Assembly (NCBI GenBank): GCA_934045075.1 | Contig: OW203722.1 | Coordinates: forward strand, 19,754,986-19,818,985 | Source of the DNA: Yponomeuta sedellus | Taxonomy: Eukaryota; Arthropoda; Insecta; Lepidoptera; Yponomeutidae | Length of the DNA: 64,000 nucleotides | Direction: 5' to 3' | Shown here: positions 1 through 10,767 of the stretch, in pieces | How positions within the stretch are numbered: the stretch's first letter is position 1 | Layout of the letters: each line of letters starts with the position of its first letter | Translations under genes and position numbers: made by a program | Notes under the pieces: generated by a model | Told to the model about the DNA's origin: nothing | Databases searched by the model: none | What the model saw: the letters and a program-made list of their open reading frames with translations, nothing else

Positions 1-251
1 TGATAAACACGTTTATTGCATTGTTTCGCTTAAAGGAGAATGTGCTTTGCTCATGTGTACCTATGCATGTATGTTCGATTCTATGTTTCCTTATAACTCC
101 TTGATCAATTGTCAGATTTTATTGAATAAGATTTAAATTGATTGGTCGTATTTAAGCGGGTGTTATACGCTATACATTAAATTAGCATAAAACTAATAAA
201 AACATTACAATATCACTCAACAGACAAAACTGTAAAACTGAAATAAAAAAT

Positions 252-729
252 AAAAACCTATTTAGAGGCTAAAAATTAAGAATAAGAATATTTTATTGAC
301 CAAAGAATACAAAATAGGGCTAAGTTTCATAGGACTGATACGTTCAATAGCACAAAAACATACAGGATCTGCTACTGAGCTAAGCTTATTGCCTGTATTA
401 CAGTAAACAGTAGGCACTGTTTACTGTAATACAGGCAATAAGCTGTTTACTGTAATACATCCTAAAAGTATGGTAATTATTTAGAGGGCGTGTTCGTACA
501 TCAATATGTAATATTATTCCAAAGAAGTGACATTAATATCTTTAAAACCTTTAAAACTTAAAATTTAGAATTTTGTTTACTTTTAACATTTTATTAATCA
601 TGCATAACATTTAAAATATTTAAAAGTGTGCTGTGAGTAGGGAAATTCCACCCATGCCAGGAATTTTAGCCTCTAAATAGGTTTTTAAAATTGTCCTTAG
701 CACGGGTTAGTGCATTAAAAAGAATATAA
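252..729 (+). mobile_element. Foldback tRNA-SINE-like element, disrupted copy
   Basis: The left inverted repeat CCTATTTAGAGGCTAAAA is near 257 and its complement TTTTAGCCTCTAAATAGG is at 664-681. The outer tail TTGTCCTTAGCACGGG and GTGCATTAAAA follow to about 729. Only a scrap of the tRNA-like core remains (CCACCCATGCC near 650). The interior is replaced by other sequence, including what looks like a reversed LINE 3' end near 280 and a strong hairpin at 384-443. It sits inside the 147-933 element. Confidence 0.65.
384..443. repeat. Perfect 27-bp hairpin
   Basis: 384-410 and 417-443 are exact reverse complements separated by the 6-nt loop TAGGCA. Part of the arm (CTGTTTACTGTAATAC) occurs a third time directly after it, at 443-458. 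The stem is AT-moderate and lies inside the disrupted SINE-like copy. Confidence 0.9.
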
Positions 730-1167
730 TAAAAAATAAAAACAAAAACAACGAGCAGGCGGGAATTAACTTATTACGTTGATCCCGCTTGCTCAGTAGT
801 TAATGCACAGCAGTGGAGTAGTTGCTTCTTTTTTATTTCAGTTTTACATTTTATGATGTCTGTTTAGTGATAATGTAATTGTTTGTTAGTTTCATGCTGA
901 TTTCACATAGCGTATGACACCCGCGCTAATACGATTAGTGTGGTACTTTTCGTCGTTTTTGGTTGTTTTTGTATTTTTTTAATAATATGTTACCAAATAA
1001 AATTACATTACTTGTAATTTTTACTTTAAGCAACGTAGTTTTCTTAAAAAAAATACATCTATTTGTGAATTTTAACATTCGATTTAGAAGTTAGTTGAGA
1101 TGTGTAACAAAGACAGGCTATCGCCATCTTCAAGAAGTTTGGGGTGTTGACGTTACTCGTGTCCGTG

Positions 1168-1516
1168 GGTGTTCCCCCATTACTTAACACTCTAGAGTGG
1201 CGCGAGTTGCTTTATTATTACTTATGGTAGGTGTTGCCCCATTACTTAACACTCTAGAGTGATTATACTATTTTTATTTTTAATGCACTAACCCGTGCTA
1301 AGGACAAATTAAAAAACCTATTTATTCTAACCTATTTACCTGGCACGGATAGCCAGAGGTTGCGGGTTCGAATCCCGGCATGGGTGAAATTTTTAGCCTC
1401 TAAATAGGTTTTTAAACTCTAGAGTGATGCGAGTTGCTTTATCATTACTTATGGTAGGTGTTCCCCCATTTCTTAACACTAGAGTGGCGCGAGTTGCTTT
1501 ATCATTACTTACGGTA
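1168..1516. repeat. Tandem repeat, about 62-bp unit, split by an insertion
   Basis: Three units start with GGTGTT(C/G)CCCCATT and contain ACTCTAGAGTG and GCGAGTTGCTTTAT: 1168-1229, 1230-1261 continuing at 1416-1456, and 1457-1516. The middle unit is interrupted by a 154-bp tRNA-SINE-like element, so the intact units show what the empty target looked like. Confidence 0.8.
1262..1415 (-). mobile_element. Foldback tRNA-SINE-like element with 11-bp target duplication
   Basis: Flanked by ACTCTAGAGTG at 1251-1261 and 1416-1426. The outer tail lies at the left in complement (GCACTAACCCGTGCTAAGG). The tRNA-like core with B box GGTTCGAATCC at 1365-1375 is on the plus strand, so it is antisense to the tail. 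The inverted repeat TAGCCTCTAAATAGG closes the right end. The A box half is missing. Confidence 0.8.
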
Positions 1517-2200
1517 GGTCTCGTCGCGGCTAGTAACCACCCAACACACAAAACCTACACGCCGCCAAGCGATTCATCATGTTTCGGCGTGATGTCATGG
1601 ACCTAATTTATAGGACTACCATTCAGGAAATTTCAATGTACATTTTAAGGTCGATTAAAAGTTTAAGAAAAAAATAAAACATTAGATTAAATACTAAGAC
1701 TCTGCATAAGACTAAGCATTCTACATCGAATTCTCAGAATAAACTATGACTTGAAGTTTTATAAAACGCGGCCGTGATTTCGCCTCACCTAACGCAAGCA
1801 CGTTTGTAGGCCTTATGCTTAGGTGTGACTGAGGCTAAGGGCGAGCATGTGTTATATAAAAAAAATTGCGGTGTCTGAGCTGATGCAATCTGACTTTATT
1901 TTATGCCTGGAGAAGGCCATAGATAACCCTGCGTCATAATATACCTTGCCATTTCAGGGTTTTGTACCTTCAAAATGGATTTCTAAATATAAGGGGACCT
2001 GAAAAATCTTGAACAAACAGTACAAGGAATTTGACTAAATAATGCGTGAGATTCACTCAAACTTAACTAGAACGATTCAGAAGGCATGCCGTCGATTTGA
2101 CGTAAATTTTAGTCATAATAAAAATTAGAACTCTCTTTTAAGTTTAGTGCTTATTGTGAGACTAATCCATGGCGTTCTTATGTCATTATTTTAATTATTC
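1517..2200. other. No recognised feature
   Basis: This stretch is AT-rich with no repeat family that I recognise, apart from short low-complexity runs. No coding signal is seen. Confidence 0.5.
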
Positions 2201-2400
2201 TGACGGCCTCTGTGGCACAGCGGTAGTGCATCTGCCTACCAAGCGAGAGGTCCCGGGTTCGAACGGATCTTGGATGTTTACATGTTTGTGATGTCGCTGT
2301 TTCTGGTGCCCACGACACAGGGTATCCTAGTGTGGGGCCAGAAGCAATGTATGTGCCTGTATGTAAATGTTATATGTTATGTGTTATTCTACTTTCTTAC
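2200..2400 (+). mobile_element. tRNA-derived SINE (CCTCTGTGG family)
   Basis: The head GGCCTCTGTGGCACAGCGG followed by GAGGTCCCGGGTTCGAA has the layout of Pol III A and B boxes. The body (TGTTTACATGTTTGTGATG, CAGGGTATCCTAGTGTGGGG, GAAGCAATGTATGTGCCTG) is shared with copies at 25262, 41151 and 63247 (reverse), and a fragment at 23697. This copy lacks the segment just after the B box that the 25262 copy has. SINEs of this kind are moved by partner LINEs; they encode no protein. Confidence 0.8.
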
Positions 2401-3140
2401 TATAAGCTGTAAGATCTCCAAATGTAAAAAAGACCTCTAAAAAAGAACAGGATCATCCCGATTTAGAACTAGCAACCTTATAGTTTTAGATACTTTTTTT
2501 TGAGGTAGCAAACCTAAATTGGTCCTACCTTGGTAATCTATGGCGAGACTAAACCGACCAAAACAGTTTTTTTTTTCATAAGCAAAGGCGTCCCGGTCCA
2601 ATCTGCTACAGACAGCCAGAGTGACCCGTGTCCAGCCGTTGTCATGCAAATTAGGATTCTCGAAGCCCCGAGGATGGAAAACGATTAATTCTCTACTTTC
2701 GTCGTGGAAATACTGCTAGTGATTTCTTCCGAATCGCCAAAGGTTTTCATGAAGATCCGTAATTATTTACGCTTTTCCTAATGAAATGTCCATGAAATTT
2801 GTATATCTAATATATAAAAATCTCGTGTCACAAAGTTTGCTATCTAACTCTTAACTCCTCGGAAATGGCTTCACTGATTAATATATTTTTTTGTGTATAT
2901 TTACTAGGTGTAATAATATATATATTTAATGGGGCTAAGGCTATGAATATACCAAAACAACATTTGCGGGTTCATTTAGTTATAATACAGTATCGTTTGA
3001 CAGATTATGTCGTTCTAAATCGTCTAAATCATTTTTATTAGTCTTACAGTTGAAAACAAGACAGAAAAATATGAACAATGAATTAACCTAATTCATCGTT
3101 TACGAACAATAAGTTTGCCTTATCTGATTAATTTAAATTA
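2401..3140. other. No recognised gene; low-copy AT-rich DNA
   Basis: Contains a stretch around 2806-2890 beginning TATATAAAAATCTCGTGTC that looks like an interspersed repeat end. I cannot classify it, and nothing coding is supported. Confidence 0.4.
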
Positions 3141-3412
3141 AATATATAGTAAACGCAGGAAGAGACCCGTGCCTTAGGAGTGGGGACATACAGGACTGAA
3201 ATCGATATACTAAAGACACACAAACACAAACCGGGGGGTGGGCAGCAGCGCCCCCTGCAGTACAATTCCACCAAACTGCGATCCCCAACCCGCATGCCCA
3301 GTGTGGGGATTATGGGCACTACCCCACAATGATGGCACAACCTTGCGCTATGGCGCTCATTAGGGGAGGGCTATGTCCAGCAGTGGACTAATATAGCCTG
3401 AAGAAGAAGATA
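3141..3412 (-). mobile_element. LINE 3' end (CCACTGCTGGACATAG family) with family A scrap
   Basis: Read on the minus strand this runs from TAGTCCACTGCTGGACATAG through CCCATAATCCCCAC to GCCCACCCCCCGG. It matches copies at 14165 (+), 24667 (-) and 26196 (-). The last 60 bases on the plus-strand left (GAGACCCGTGCC, GGGGACATACAGG) resemble the head of family A, joined directly to it. The ORF over it is translation of repeat sequence, not a gene. Confidence 0.65.
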
Positions 3413-4186
3413 TACTAAAGATAATAATATACTTTACACCAGAGAATAATAATTACTGAGATAGCAGTTACCAAAGAAAAGATCATGTTAGCAGCCTTAC
3501 TACTCATTTGAACGAAAAATTTCAATACTTTAAACTGTTGATTCGGAAACTCCCGGTTTAGATTTATAGGTTCGTATTTAAGTGCATATTTTTTAACTTA
3601 AATTTTCATATCAGATACTCGGCGAAACTCTCTATTCAGAGGTGGAACAGTGACATTCTCACGTCGGAAGGAGATCCTTATGTTTTTGTACACCATACAA
3701 ACTTCCGCCCTATTGTGTGTTAGAGTTTCTTGTTGCTAACATAAATTCCCTGACAAATTAACATGAGATATCACCGCGTTAGTGCTGTATGTTTAGACAC
3801 GAAGACGCCCTGTCGCCATTTATTTGTTTGGATTAGGAAAGAGACAAAGGGTAACCTTAGTAAAAATATAACGAGCGTCTTTTAGGGGTATATTTTCTGT
3901 CTTCCTCACACTCTCTTTTTCTCTCGCTCTCTCGTGGTGATCCTTAAAATAGTTTTTCACTCATAACTTTTTGTTAATTTACGCCTTTAGTCGATTACTT
4001 GATCTTAAATACTGACGTTTCAGTTTTATTTTATAACATTAAGTATTTTATTTTATCCCAGCATCTTGAGAAATCTTATCCTAGAATCGTATATAAAGGA
4101 TGCTTTAACTTTTGCAAGTCTTAATCGTGGAAAGGACAATTTATATCTATTTCTAGTATCAATATTATGACGGCTACCGATATTTA
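3413..4186. other. No recognised feature
   Basis: AT-rich, with a CT-rich run near 3900-3935. No ORF or repeat family was recognised. Confidence 0.4.
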
Positions 4187-4201
4187 CGAAACATATTTTT
4201 T

Positions 4202-4277
4202 AAAAACCTATTTAGAGGCTAAAAATTTCACCCATGCCGGGATTCGAACCCGCAACCTCTGGCTATCCGTACCGTAC
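4202..4277 (-). mobile_element. Short foldback tRNA-SINE-like copy with 15-bp target duplication
   Basis: A 76-bp insertion flanked by CGAAACATATTTTTT at 4187-4201 and 4278-4292. On the minus strand it is the 3' half of the tRNA-like core (B box GGTTCGAATCC) followed by AGCCTCTAAATAGG. Unlike other copies it stops at the inverted repeat and lacks the outer TTGTCCTTAGCACGGG tail. This suggests the inverted repeat can itself be the 3' terminus used in insertion. Confidence 0.8.
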
Positions 4278-4702
4278 CGAAACATATTTTTTCAACATAC
4301 ATAACATTTTCATAAATGTATAGACTTGCGACTGTTAAGATTCATTATTGCGAAGCCAAGTCACAAAATCGATCGAACAAAATCTATAGGCAAGTCAGAC
4401 CAAAATGATTCATTTTACAACGACGTTGTGTATTATTATCGTTGCTATCTAGGTGGGTTGAATACAATGAAGTGCAAAGCCTCCACCTCTTTTGTGTGTC
4501 ACTTAGGTCTATTCGGTTAGCTCTCCTCGATGTAATATCCTATGAAGATTAGCGATTCAAAAAGAAAATCTCGTGAAAAGACTTTGATAAAGGCTTCTTC
4601 TCCCTACGAATCACAATAGGAAATATCCTGCTAACACTTGGAAAATGTTTCTATTTTTTACCATATTTTTACCTTTGCTATATCAACATTTTCGTTTAAT
4701 TA

Positions 4703-4798
4703 ATATGTCCCCACTGCTGGGGCGCGAGTCTCTTCGTGCATCGCAGAAAGGTTAGGCCATACTCGGCCACGGGGGCTAATCCAGGGTCGGATGCAAGT
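4703..4798 (+). mobile_element. Family A repeat, 5' fragment
   Basis: Begins ATGTCCCCACTGCTGGGGC and runs to GGGGGCTAATCCAGGGTCGG, matching the first quarter of the family A consensus best seen at 14556-14930. The copy is truncated on the right. Confidence 0.65.
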
Positions 4799-4799
4799 G

Positions 4800-4975
4800 A
4801 TTATGATATTACAGTTAATATATATTGTAAGATGGCCAAAGTGGAGTTTTTTGTTCCGCTGCCTTTCTCTACTACAATACGGCCCGTAGGCAGCGGCTTA
4901 CATTTTACATTGGACATTGACATCCAGCTAACAGAATACGTTGAAATAAATTGATTTGATTTGATTTCAATATAG
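4800..4975 (+). mobile_element. Retroelement 3' end with TTGAT tail
   Basis: Ends AATAAATTGATTTGATTTGATTTC, which looks like a LINE 3' terminus with a short repeated tail. The body (GGCCCGTAGGCAGCGG) has no second copy in the window. The family is not identified. Confidence 0.4.
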
Positions 4976-5063
4976 GGCTGATTTGTTTGGGTAAAATAAG
5001 TATTTGGGTATTAGTTACACATACAGATTTTTTTCAATGAACATGATTTATTGATGAAGCAAA

Positions 5064-5153
5064 GGTGATCTGTTAGGATCGTGGCAAGTGGCAGTCCCTG
5101 GTCTCTGCCTACCCTTCTGGGATACAGGCGTGAGGGTATGTATGTATGTAATA
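5064..5153 (+). mobile_element. LINE 3' end, TATG-tail family
   Basis: Carries GGATCGTGGCAAGTGGCAGT, CTCTGCCTACCC and GGGATACAGGCGTGAGG, followed by TATGTATGTATGTAA. The same 3' end is at 14985, 16808, 35818 (-), 60960 and the long copy 51864-52504 (-), where it can be read as the C-terminus of a LINE protein (ICQDRGK). Confidence 0.75.
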
Positions 5154-5298
5154 TTAAAGCAACTGAATAATTATTTATTGAAAGAAAGAAAGTTGTATAT
5201 GTAGATTTGGCGGGGCTTTGAGCATAAATATCCCGAAAACTGTGTCACCGATTTTAGGACTGGTTTTTAAAACAGCTTTATTTGACACTCTAACGTTA

Positions 5299-5757
5299 CT
5301 ATATTATTTTTAATGCACTAACCCGTGCTAAGGACAAATTTAAAATCCTATTTAGAGGCTAAAAATTCCATCCATGCCGGGATTCGAACCCTGACCTCTG
5401 GCACGGATAGCTAGAGGTCGCGGGTTCGAATCCTGGCGTGGGTGGAATTTTAGCCTCTAAATAGGTTTTTAAAATATTCATTATTTTAATTCTAATGAAA
5501 TTTGATAGCGGGTTTAAAACAAATAAAGTTCAATTCCAATAGTAAACCCGCAGTTTAGATCATCCATTACCAAATCATCGAAAGTTTGTAACTTACAGTT
5601 ACTATAATGGTTAGACTTCACTAACTGTGCAGTAAGTACGGAGTTTTCGGCACGGATAGCCAGAGGTCGCGGGTTCGAATCCTGGCGTGGGTGGAATTTT
5701 TGGGTTGTTCCACTAATCCCCATTGAAAATCCCCATAGCCTCTAAATACGTTTTTAA
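5299..5757 (-). mobile_element. Foldback tRNA-SINE-like element with two opposed cores
   Basis: Flanked by ACTCTAACGTTA (5287-5298) and ACTCTAACATTA (5758-5769). The outer tail is at the left in complement. A minus-strand core fragment (near 5375-5398) is followed directly by a plus-strand core fragment (5399-5450), giving a self-complementary structure closed by TAGCCTCTAAATAGG at 5451-5466. A second plus-strand core lies at 5650-5700 and a degenerate repeat at 5736-5755 ends the element. No protein is encoded. Confidence 0.75.
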
Positions 5758-5769
5758 ACTCTAACATTA

Positions 5770-6507
5770 CCCTTAAGATATTTAAAAAATCCGAAGCAAC
5801 ATCCTATGTATGGAATGATTTCGCAAAGTTCTAGGACACCACTGTTTAGTAAAGACTTTGCTGTAAATTGTTTTGCCATCAACACGCTACTATGTATGAG
5901 GATAATAATTTATACTCCATCATTTCACGCTCGCTTTTAGGTATTTAAATTCGACGGTTTACTAAAAGAGACCAAAAATTTTTTTTTATTCAAACCCAGC
6001 CAGATAAAAGCTGAAGGGATTCGCCTACTCAGATTCGACAACACTCCGCAAAGATGCGGAGCCATTGTGCGTTGAGCAAGCATAATAACATTGACAAAGC
6101 GTGAGCACAAAACAAACACGACAGAAGAGTGGTCTAAGATAAATATATTCCTATTCTGAGTTCTTCCATGAAGGGCCTCCCTCTACACCGAAGGGGCCTC
6201 AAATGTGTTCTTTAGTAATATATAAAAAATCGACACTCCGGGAGTTACAAGGATTCCAAAGTTTCCTTATTGTTTTGCCATGTCTATCAGTCTCTTCGCC
6301 AATTGTAGGTACTATATTTTTATATCATTTCTGTTACTGTAATTTCTGTGTATAAGAAAGAATATTCTATCTGTCTAACTATCTATCTGTCTGATGGTCT
6401 GTGTGCCTCCTCGTCTATCTGTCTGCGGCTTAGCAAAGAGATGATATGTAGTAGAGAGCTGAAATTTGCCATAGATATTTATGCCGATAAGATGGTAAAA
6501 TAAGTAT
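5770..6507. other. No recognised gene
   Basis: Low-copy sequence with a CTAT/CTGT-rich patch at 6370-6430. No coding signal. Confidence 0.4.
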
Positions 6508-6625
6508 AATAAAAACTGTTTTTATACGGATTTTACTCGTTTATTACATTTTTACAATTTTCCGACGTTTCCGTGGTCTCGGATGACCACGATCAGTCAT
6601 CCGAGACCACTGCGCTTTTTTAAAC
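6508..6625 (+). mobile_element. Fragment of GTTTCGGCAC hairpin-bearing element
   Basis: TTTTATACGGATTTTACTCG and TTCCGACGTTTC match the longer copy at 10768-11012. Here the conserved hairpin is rearranged, leaving a new perfect 15-bp inverted repeat (6573-6587 with 6596-6610, loop CACGATCA). Confidence 0.65.
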
Positions 6626-7320
6626 TACGCTCCAATAAATAGTCTATTTTAGAGACTTTACAAACAAAACTCGTAACTACAGATTATTTAAACTGCCTTT
6701 GAGGAGTGTATTAAAGAAATCATGTTGTAGTAAGACCATATTTATTTGACCACATAAGTCGTAATTTAAAGTAATTGATTTATTGAGAAATTTAATCTAC
6801 TTTATCTACTTACTAGTTGCGGTATTCCATGCGTAAACTATACATTCGTAAATTATAGGTAATCAGTATGGGTAGAAAGATGGCACAAGTTACACGTTTT
6901 ATGACGCTCAAATGTCAGAGTTTGACAGAGCTAAGTCGCGAATTCTGACATTTGAAACACGCGACGCGTCGTAGCAATCTGAATCTACCTAGCAATCTGT
7001 CTACTGGACTAATGTTGAGCCTTTTCACATTATAATTACCTAAAAGAGATATTTTTTATCATGAAATATGCTATGTTTATACGTTTCAATTAGTAAAATA
7101 TTTTAGTTCCGGTTTGTTTATCTTACGTGTAATTCCCCTAGAACATTGCTACTATGCCCGAGCATAGCAGGTATTATTTTAGCTTACTATAAATATATTC
7201 CTTTTGTATACATATATGTTTCACTGTAGCGCCGGAACGACTCGTTCGATTTTGACGAATGAACTGTCATCGATTCGGTCCCGGTCACCTACATATCTGA
7301 CTTAGAAACTAAAAAAAATT

Positions 7321-7810
7321 ATATGACGCATGTTACATCCAAAAACGTAAGATTTTTGTATACAGTTTTTGTTTATTTCGCCGAGGTTTTTTTCACTAAC
7401 GCGCGCGCTACATTGACGCTGTATCGCGGGCACATTGGTAATAATCCGGGGCGCGACACATCAATAATGACATCTCAGTCGAGCCCACCCTTCCGTCGCA
7501 CCTACGCTTGCAGTGAGGCGTTCATCCGCCAATATCGCCGTCTTGCCGGTTTATCTCCCGCCTGCTGCCGCCTCAAATGACACGCATTAAACCTAAACGG
7601 CTCCGTTAACCTACGTACACTGCGAGCGCACCCAGTTTCGCCCCTAAGTGTCTTCATTAAGTAATTTGTGGCCGCGTTGCCTTTGAACTACCAGTTTCGG
7701 AGCCTCGCGAATATAATTGGCCGCAGGTGGCGTAATTGATTGCGTAAAAAACCCCTTGGGCCGCCGGCCGCCCGAGTACGGTCAAGTGCTAGACGAATAC
7801 GGGAAACGTA
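7321..7810. other. GC-richer low-copy segment, possible conserved noncoding DNA
   Basis: This half-kilobase has no match to any other repeat in the window and is clearly richer in G and C than its surroundings. It contains TAATTG-type homeodomain-like sites and a CAGGTGGC E-box-like site near 7720. The 85-codon frame at 7323-7580 has no recognisable domain. A regulatory role is inference only. Confidence 0.3.
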
Positions 7811-7905
7811 TTACTTCTTCGAATTATTCTTAGTTAAAGTATAATTTTAACTTGTGTCTGTATAAAAATATAGTCCATACTTAATAATGTAAAAACGAGA
7901 TAGAT

Positions 7906-8070
7906 TTTAAAAACCTATTTAGAGGCTAAAAATGGGATGTTCAGTTGAGAGCGCTGGCACGGTTTGCCGGAGGTTGCGGGTTCGAGTCCCGGCCTGGGTG
8001 GATTTTTAGCCTCTAAATAGGTTTTTAAAATTGTCCTTAGCACGGGTTAGTGCATCAAAAAGAATATAAC
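7906..8070 (+). mobile_element. Foldback tRNA-SINE-like element, compact copy
   Basis: Flanked by CGAGATAGAT (7896-7905) and CGAAATAGAT (8071-8080). The inverted repeats at 7912-7932 and 7999-8024 enclose a plus-strand tRNA-like core with B box GGTTCGAGTCC. The tail TTGTCCTTAGCACGGG follows on the same strand, so the core is sense to the tail. The region upstream of the A box is lost. Confidence 0.8.
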
Positions 8071-8293
8071 CGAAATAGATACTAGCAACTATGTGTGAGC
8101 AGAGGGGAGTGGCTCTTGTTTACCGAAACACAGCCTCTTGCTAAGTTCGGCAACAGAAGTTTATAGAGGTCTGGTTGTGCAATACAGTGTCCTCTCTCTC
8201 TATCTGTCTTAGAGAAAAATAATTATATGTTTAGCGGATAACATTTGTCATGTAATTAGTACTTAAGCACAGTTTAAAGTCAAATGAATATTA

Positions 8294-8345
8294 TAAAAAC
8301 CAATTTAGAGGTTGAAAATTCCACCCATGCCGGGACTCGAACCGA
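8294..8345 (-). mobile_element. Foldback tRNA-SINE-like fragment
   Basis: One degenerate inverted-repeat arm (CCAATTTAGAGGTTGAAAA) followed by CCACCCATGCCGGGACTCGA, the B-box end of the core in complement. Truncated at the right. Confidence 0.65.
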
Positions 8346-8696
8346 ATCTTTCCTACATCTTTGTTTACCTTTGTAAACATCCGTACATACTGACTTTTAG
8401 TTGCCAGTGGCACAAATGTTTCCTCGGCTGCGCTTCCTATTGCTTTTTCTCAAATAACGTCACGTATGCTGTCGCCGATTCGACCCAATTTCAGTAGCGA
8501 AGGGGCCAACGAACAATCACATATATCCAGACAGGGCCACCATTTGCTACTTTTGCCTTCACAACAGCCAAAACATACCAAAACACAATGGCCAGTTAGG
8601 CCCGCGCAAGCCACACCATTAAACTGCCAATTAGCTAAGCTAAATGCCTTTATAAGTTGTTTATTTTTCACTACAATAATTTTATTTTATATAAAA

Positions 8697-8880
8697 CTAG
8701 CTGACCCAGCGAACTTCGCACCGCCTACCATCAATTTTTTTTTCTCTCCGTAAGAACCATCCTCATACATCAAGGAATATTCTAAAAAAATAATTAGCGA
8801 AATCGGTTCAGCTGCTCTCGAGATTTGCGCTTACCAATGCTTACCATTCGGCGACTCATTTTTATATTAAAGATAAAGAA
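8697..8880 (+). mobile_element. CTAGCTGACCC interspersed repeat
   Basis: Starts ACTAGCTGACCCAGCGAACT and ends CATTTTTATATTAAAGATA. It matches 48611-48798 along its whole length (GTAAGAACCATCCTC, GCGAAATCGGTTCAGCT, CTCGAGATTTGCG). This is a common lepidopteran repeat whose class I cannot determine from these copies. Confidence 0.65.
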
Positions 8881-9127
8881 CACTTACAAAGATTTTTTTA
8901 GTTTTTTTACGTCGATGATTGTCAGGTTTGAGGCATGTGACGTCATTTTAATTGTACACAGTAAAATGTAATAACATTTTTTGTGCTCCTAATTTACAAT
9001 TTAATTTTAGACGACAGTACTGTAACAATGGATTATATTGAAAGTGTAGCCTCTGTAGCTTCTGTAATACCAAACTAATTTAGGAGTCAATAAATAATAT
9101 GGATTTATTGATAGTTTTATAATTTAC

Positions 9128-9270
9128 TAGTCGGCCCCGCAAAAGTCATCCTATTCTTTCTCAATTCAGATCTTCACGGCAAGTTTCATTTAAATCCATT
9201 CAGCCGTCATTGTGTTATTGAGTTACAAAGGGATGTTTGTAAACTTCTTCACATTTATAACATCAGTAGT
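9128..9270 (+). mobile_element. Degenerate CTAG-family repeat
   Basis: CTAGTCGGCCCCGC followed by CAAGTTTCATTTAAATCCAT and CAGCCGT has the layout of the 54342 copy (CTAGCTGTGCCCCG, CAAATCCTCCAGCCGT). Both are likely members of one old family. Confidence 0.4.
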
Positions 9271-9777
9271 ATTTACAGAATGCTACTTTAATTGCTGATA
9301 ACCATTCTACATTTTATTATTTTAAAATTTATTTGTGTTTATTTTTTGTGTGCAATAAAGGATATTCTTACTTTTTGTACGTATAATGAGAATCGATCGT
9401 TGCAGGGAGAGAATCTCAGAATCACAATTCAATTTCGTAGTGGATAGAAATTTCTATCTCCCGGGCGGGGATTCCGCGATTCAATTTGTAATGAAATAGG
9501 TATCCCGCACTATTGAAACGAAAATTTGTTTCCTCGTATGCTGATTTGCGTTCGGATACGAGTTCATTACGATCGCGGGGCCCGCTCTCTGTGTAATTTT
9601 CGTGTTTAAACGTAAATTTGGCTGCCTATTAAATTCTATAACCTGCTCTGAGTGTTCATTCGAGCGTTGGCTCGGAAGCTTTGGCAAATTAATGTTCATC
9701 ATGCTCATCAATTTCCGTTCTGTTTGCTCGATTGCTTATCTCCCTTCCTCTGTATCTCTCGTTCATTCCCTTGTTGC

Positions 9778-9922
9778 ATCGATATCAACCCTTGTATGTC
9801 TCCACTGTTGGGGCACGGGTCTCTTACTACATCGCAGGAAGGTTAGGCCATACTACATCACGGGGGCCAAGTTCGGGTTGATAGAGGGTTGTAAGACAGT
9901 AGCGGGTCTTACTGTCAGAAGC
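9778..9922 (+). mobile_element. Family A repeat, 5' part
   Basis: Starts TCGATATCAACCCTTGTATG, contains GGAAGGTTAGGCCATAC and ends at GTAGCGGGTCTTACTGTCAG. The ORF over it (9602-9964) is only a run through repeat sequence. Confidence 0.75.
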
Positions 9923-10267
9923 ATAGTTTCTTGTTGCATAGTTTCGTTTATTTTGCAAGCATAAGGCAGCATGTACCCAATAAATTCTTACATGCGAAGG
10001 TCACAATAAATTCGTAGCAGTAACAGAAGATGACAAAACACATTACTTAACGGTTCTCGCTATGAATCCTCCATTCCCAAGTTAGCGAAACATACTTGGC
10101 TAGATACCTATTTGGATATCTGTAATTAGCAACCCTAGCAGATACTTGGCGGGTTCATAATCTTATATCAAAGTTGTTTATAATAAAGACAGTTGTCTCT
10201 ACCACTCTGCATAATTCAGTGTTTTGACAGAAAACATTTCATTGCTGCTTTCACTTTAACTTCATGA

Positions 10268-10440
10268 GATGATTAATACAGTGTTCAGTGCCACCTTCAC
10301 TCAGACTAGATGACTGAAGGGACTACTCGGACGCAGCCACGTCTGGGACATGTTTTTTGCCCAGTACCTATACAAGCCCGACAGCTTAATGTTCCTAGCC
10401 CACAGGAAAGGCGAGTCAATACGTCCGGAGCCAACCAAGC
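10268..10440 (+). mobile_element. ACAGCGTCCAGTG interspersed repeat
   Basis: Contains AGATGATTAATACAGTGTTC, GACTGAAGGGACTACTCGG and AGCCCACAGGAAAG. Relatives are at 13825-14003 (+), 51006-51145 (+) and 49700-49912 (-). It looks like a SINE-sized repeat of about 170 bp. No Pol III boxes were recognised. Confidence 0.65.
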
Positions 10441-10767
10441 AGCGACTTTAATCACGATGTTTTCTTTCGCAGTTCGCTGGTTCTAGTCTTATCATAAAAA
10501 AACATTTGTCAAAGGCAATCCAAATCCAATTTCTAAGCTTGAAATCGGCAATCCGCGGAAAACGCGAGTGGTGATCTGTCTTTAAGAAAAGGCCTTGGTG
10601 ACGCATACAGGGCCGCCTCAATAACGAGCAATAATTAAAATACACCAATTCAAGTTTGTGCCTTACCAGCTTTTGTGTAATGAGTTTATCTCAGATTTAT
10701 TTTTTTGATAAATCTCGAAATATCTGCATATCATTGAAAAAATAACTATAGGTACTTAACTACTTTT

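Larger units (their letters stand above)
147..933. mobile_element. Inverted-repeat (MITE-like) element with nested insertion
   Basis: The segment at 147-251 is repeated in reverse complement at 829-933, about 105 bp with scattered mismatches and small indels. Both arms contain versions of GGGTGTTATACGCTAT and end at a run of A or T next to the interior. The interior holds a tRNA-SINE-like element (252-729) and a short GC-richer segment (745-828). No transposase is visible. The structure fits a non-autonomous DNA transposon that later received an insertion. The superfamily cannot be assigned because no clear terminal target duplication is seen. Confidence 0.6.

Noticed and set aside
8100..8200. 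A 5S-like or other structural RNA after the 7906 element
   Set aside because: No internal promoter boxes or recognisable RNA fold.
9602..9964. A 120-codon ORF
   Set aside because: Its second half is family A repeat sequence and its first half has no similarity I recognise; no conserved frame in other family A copies.
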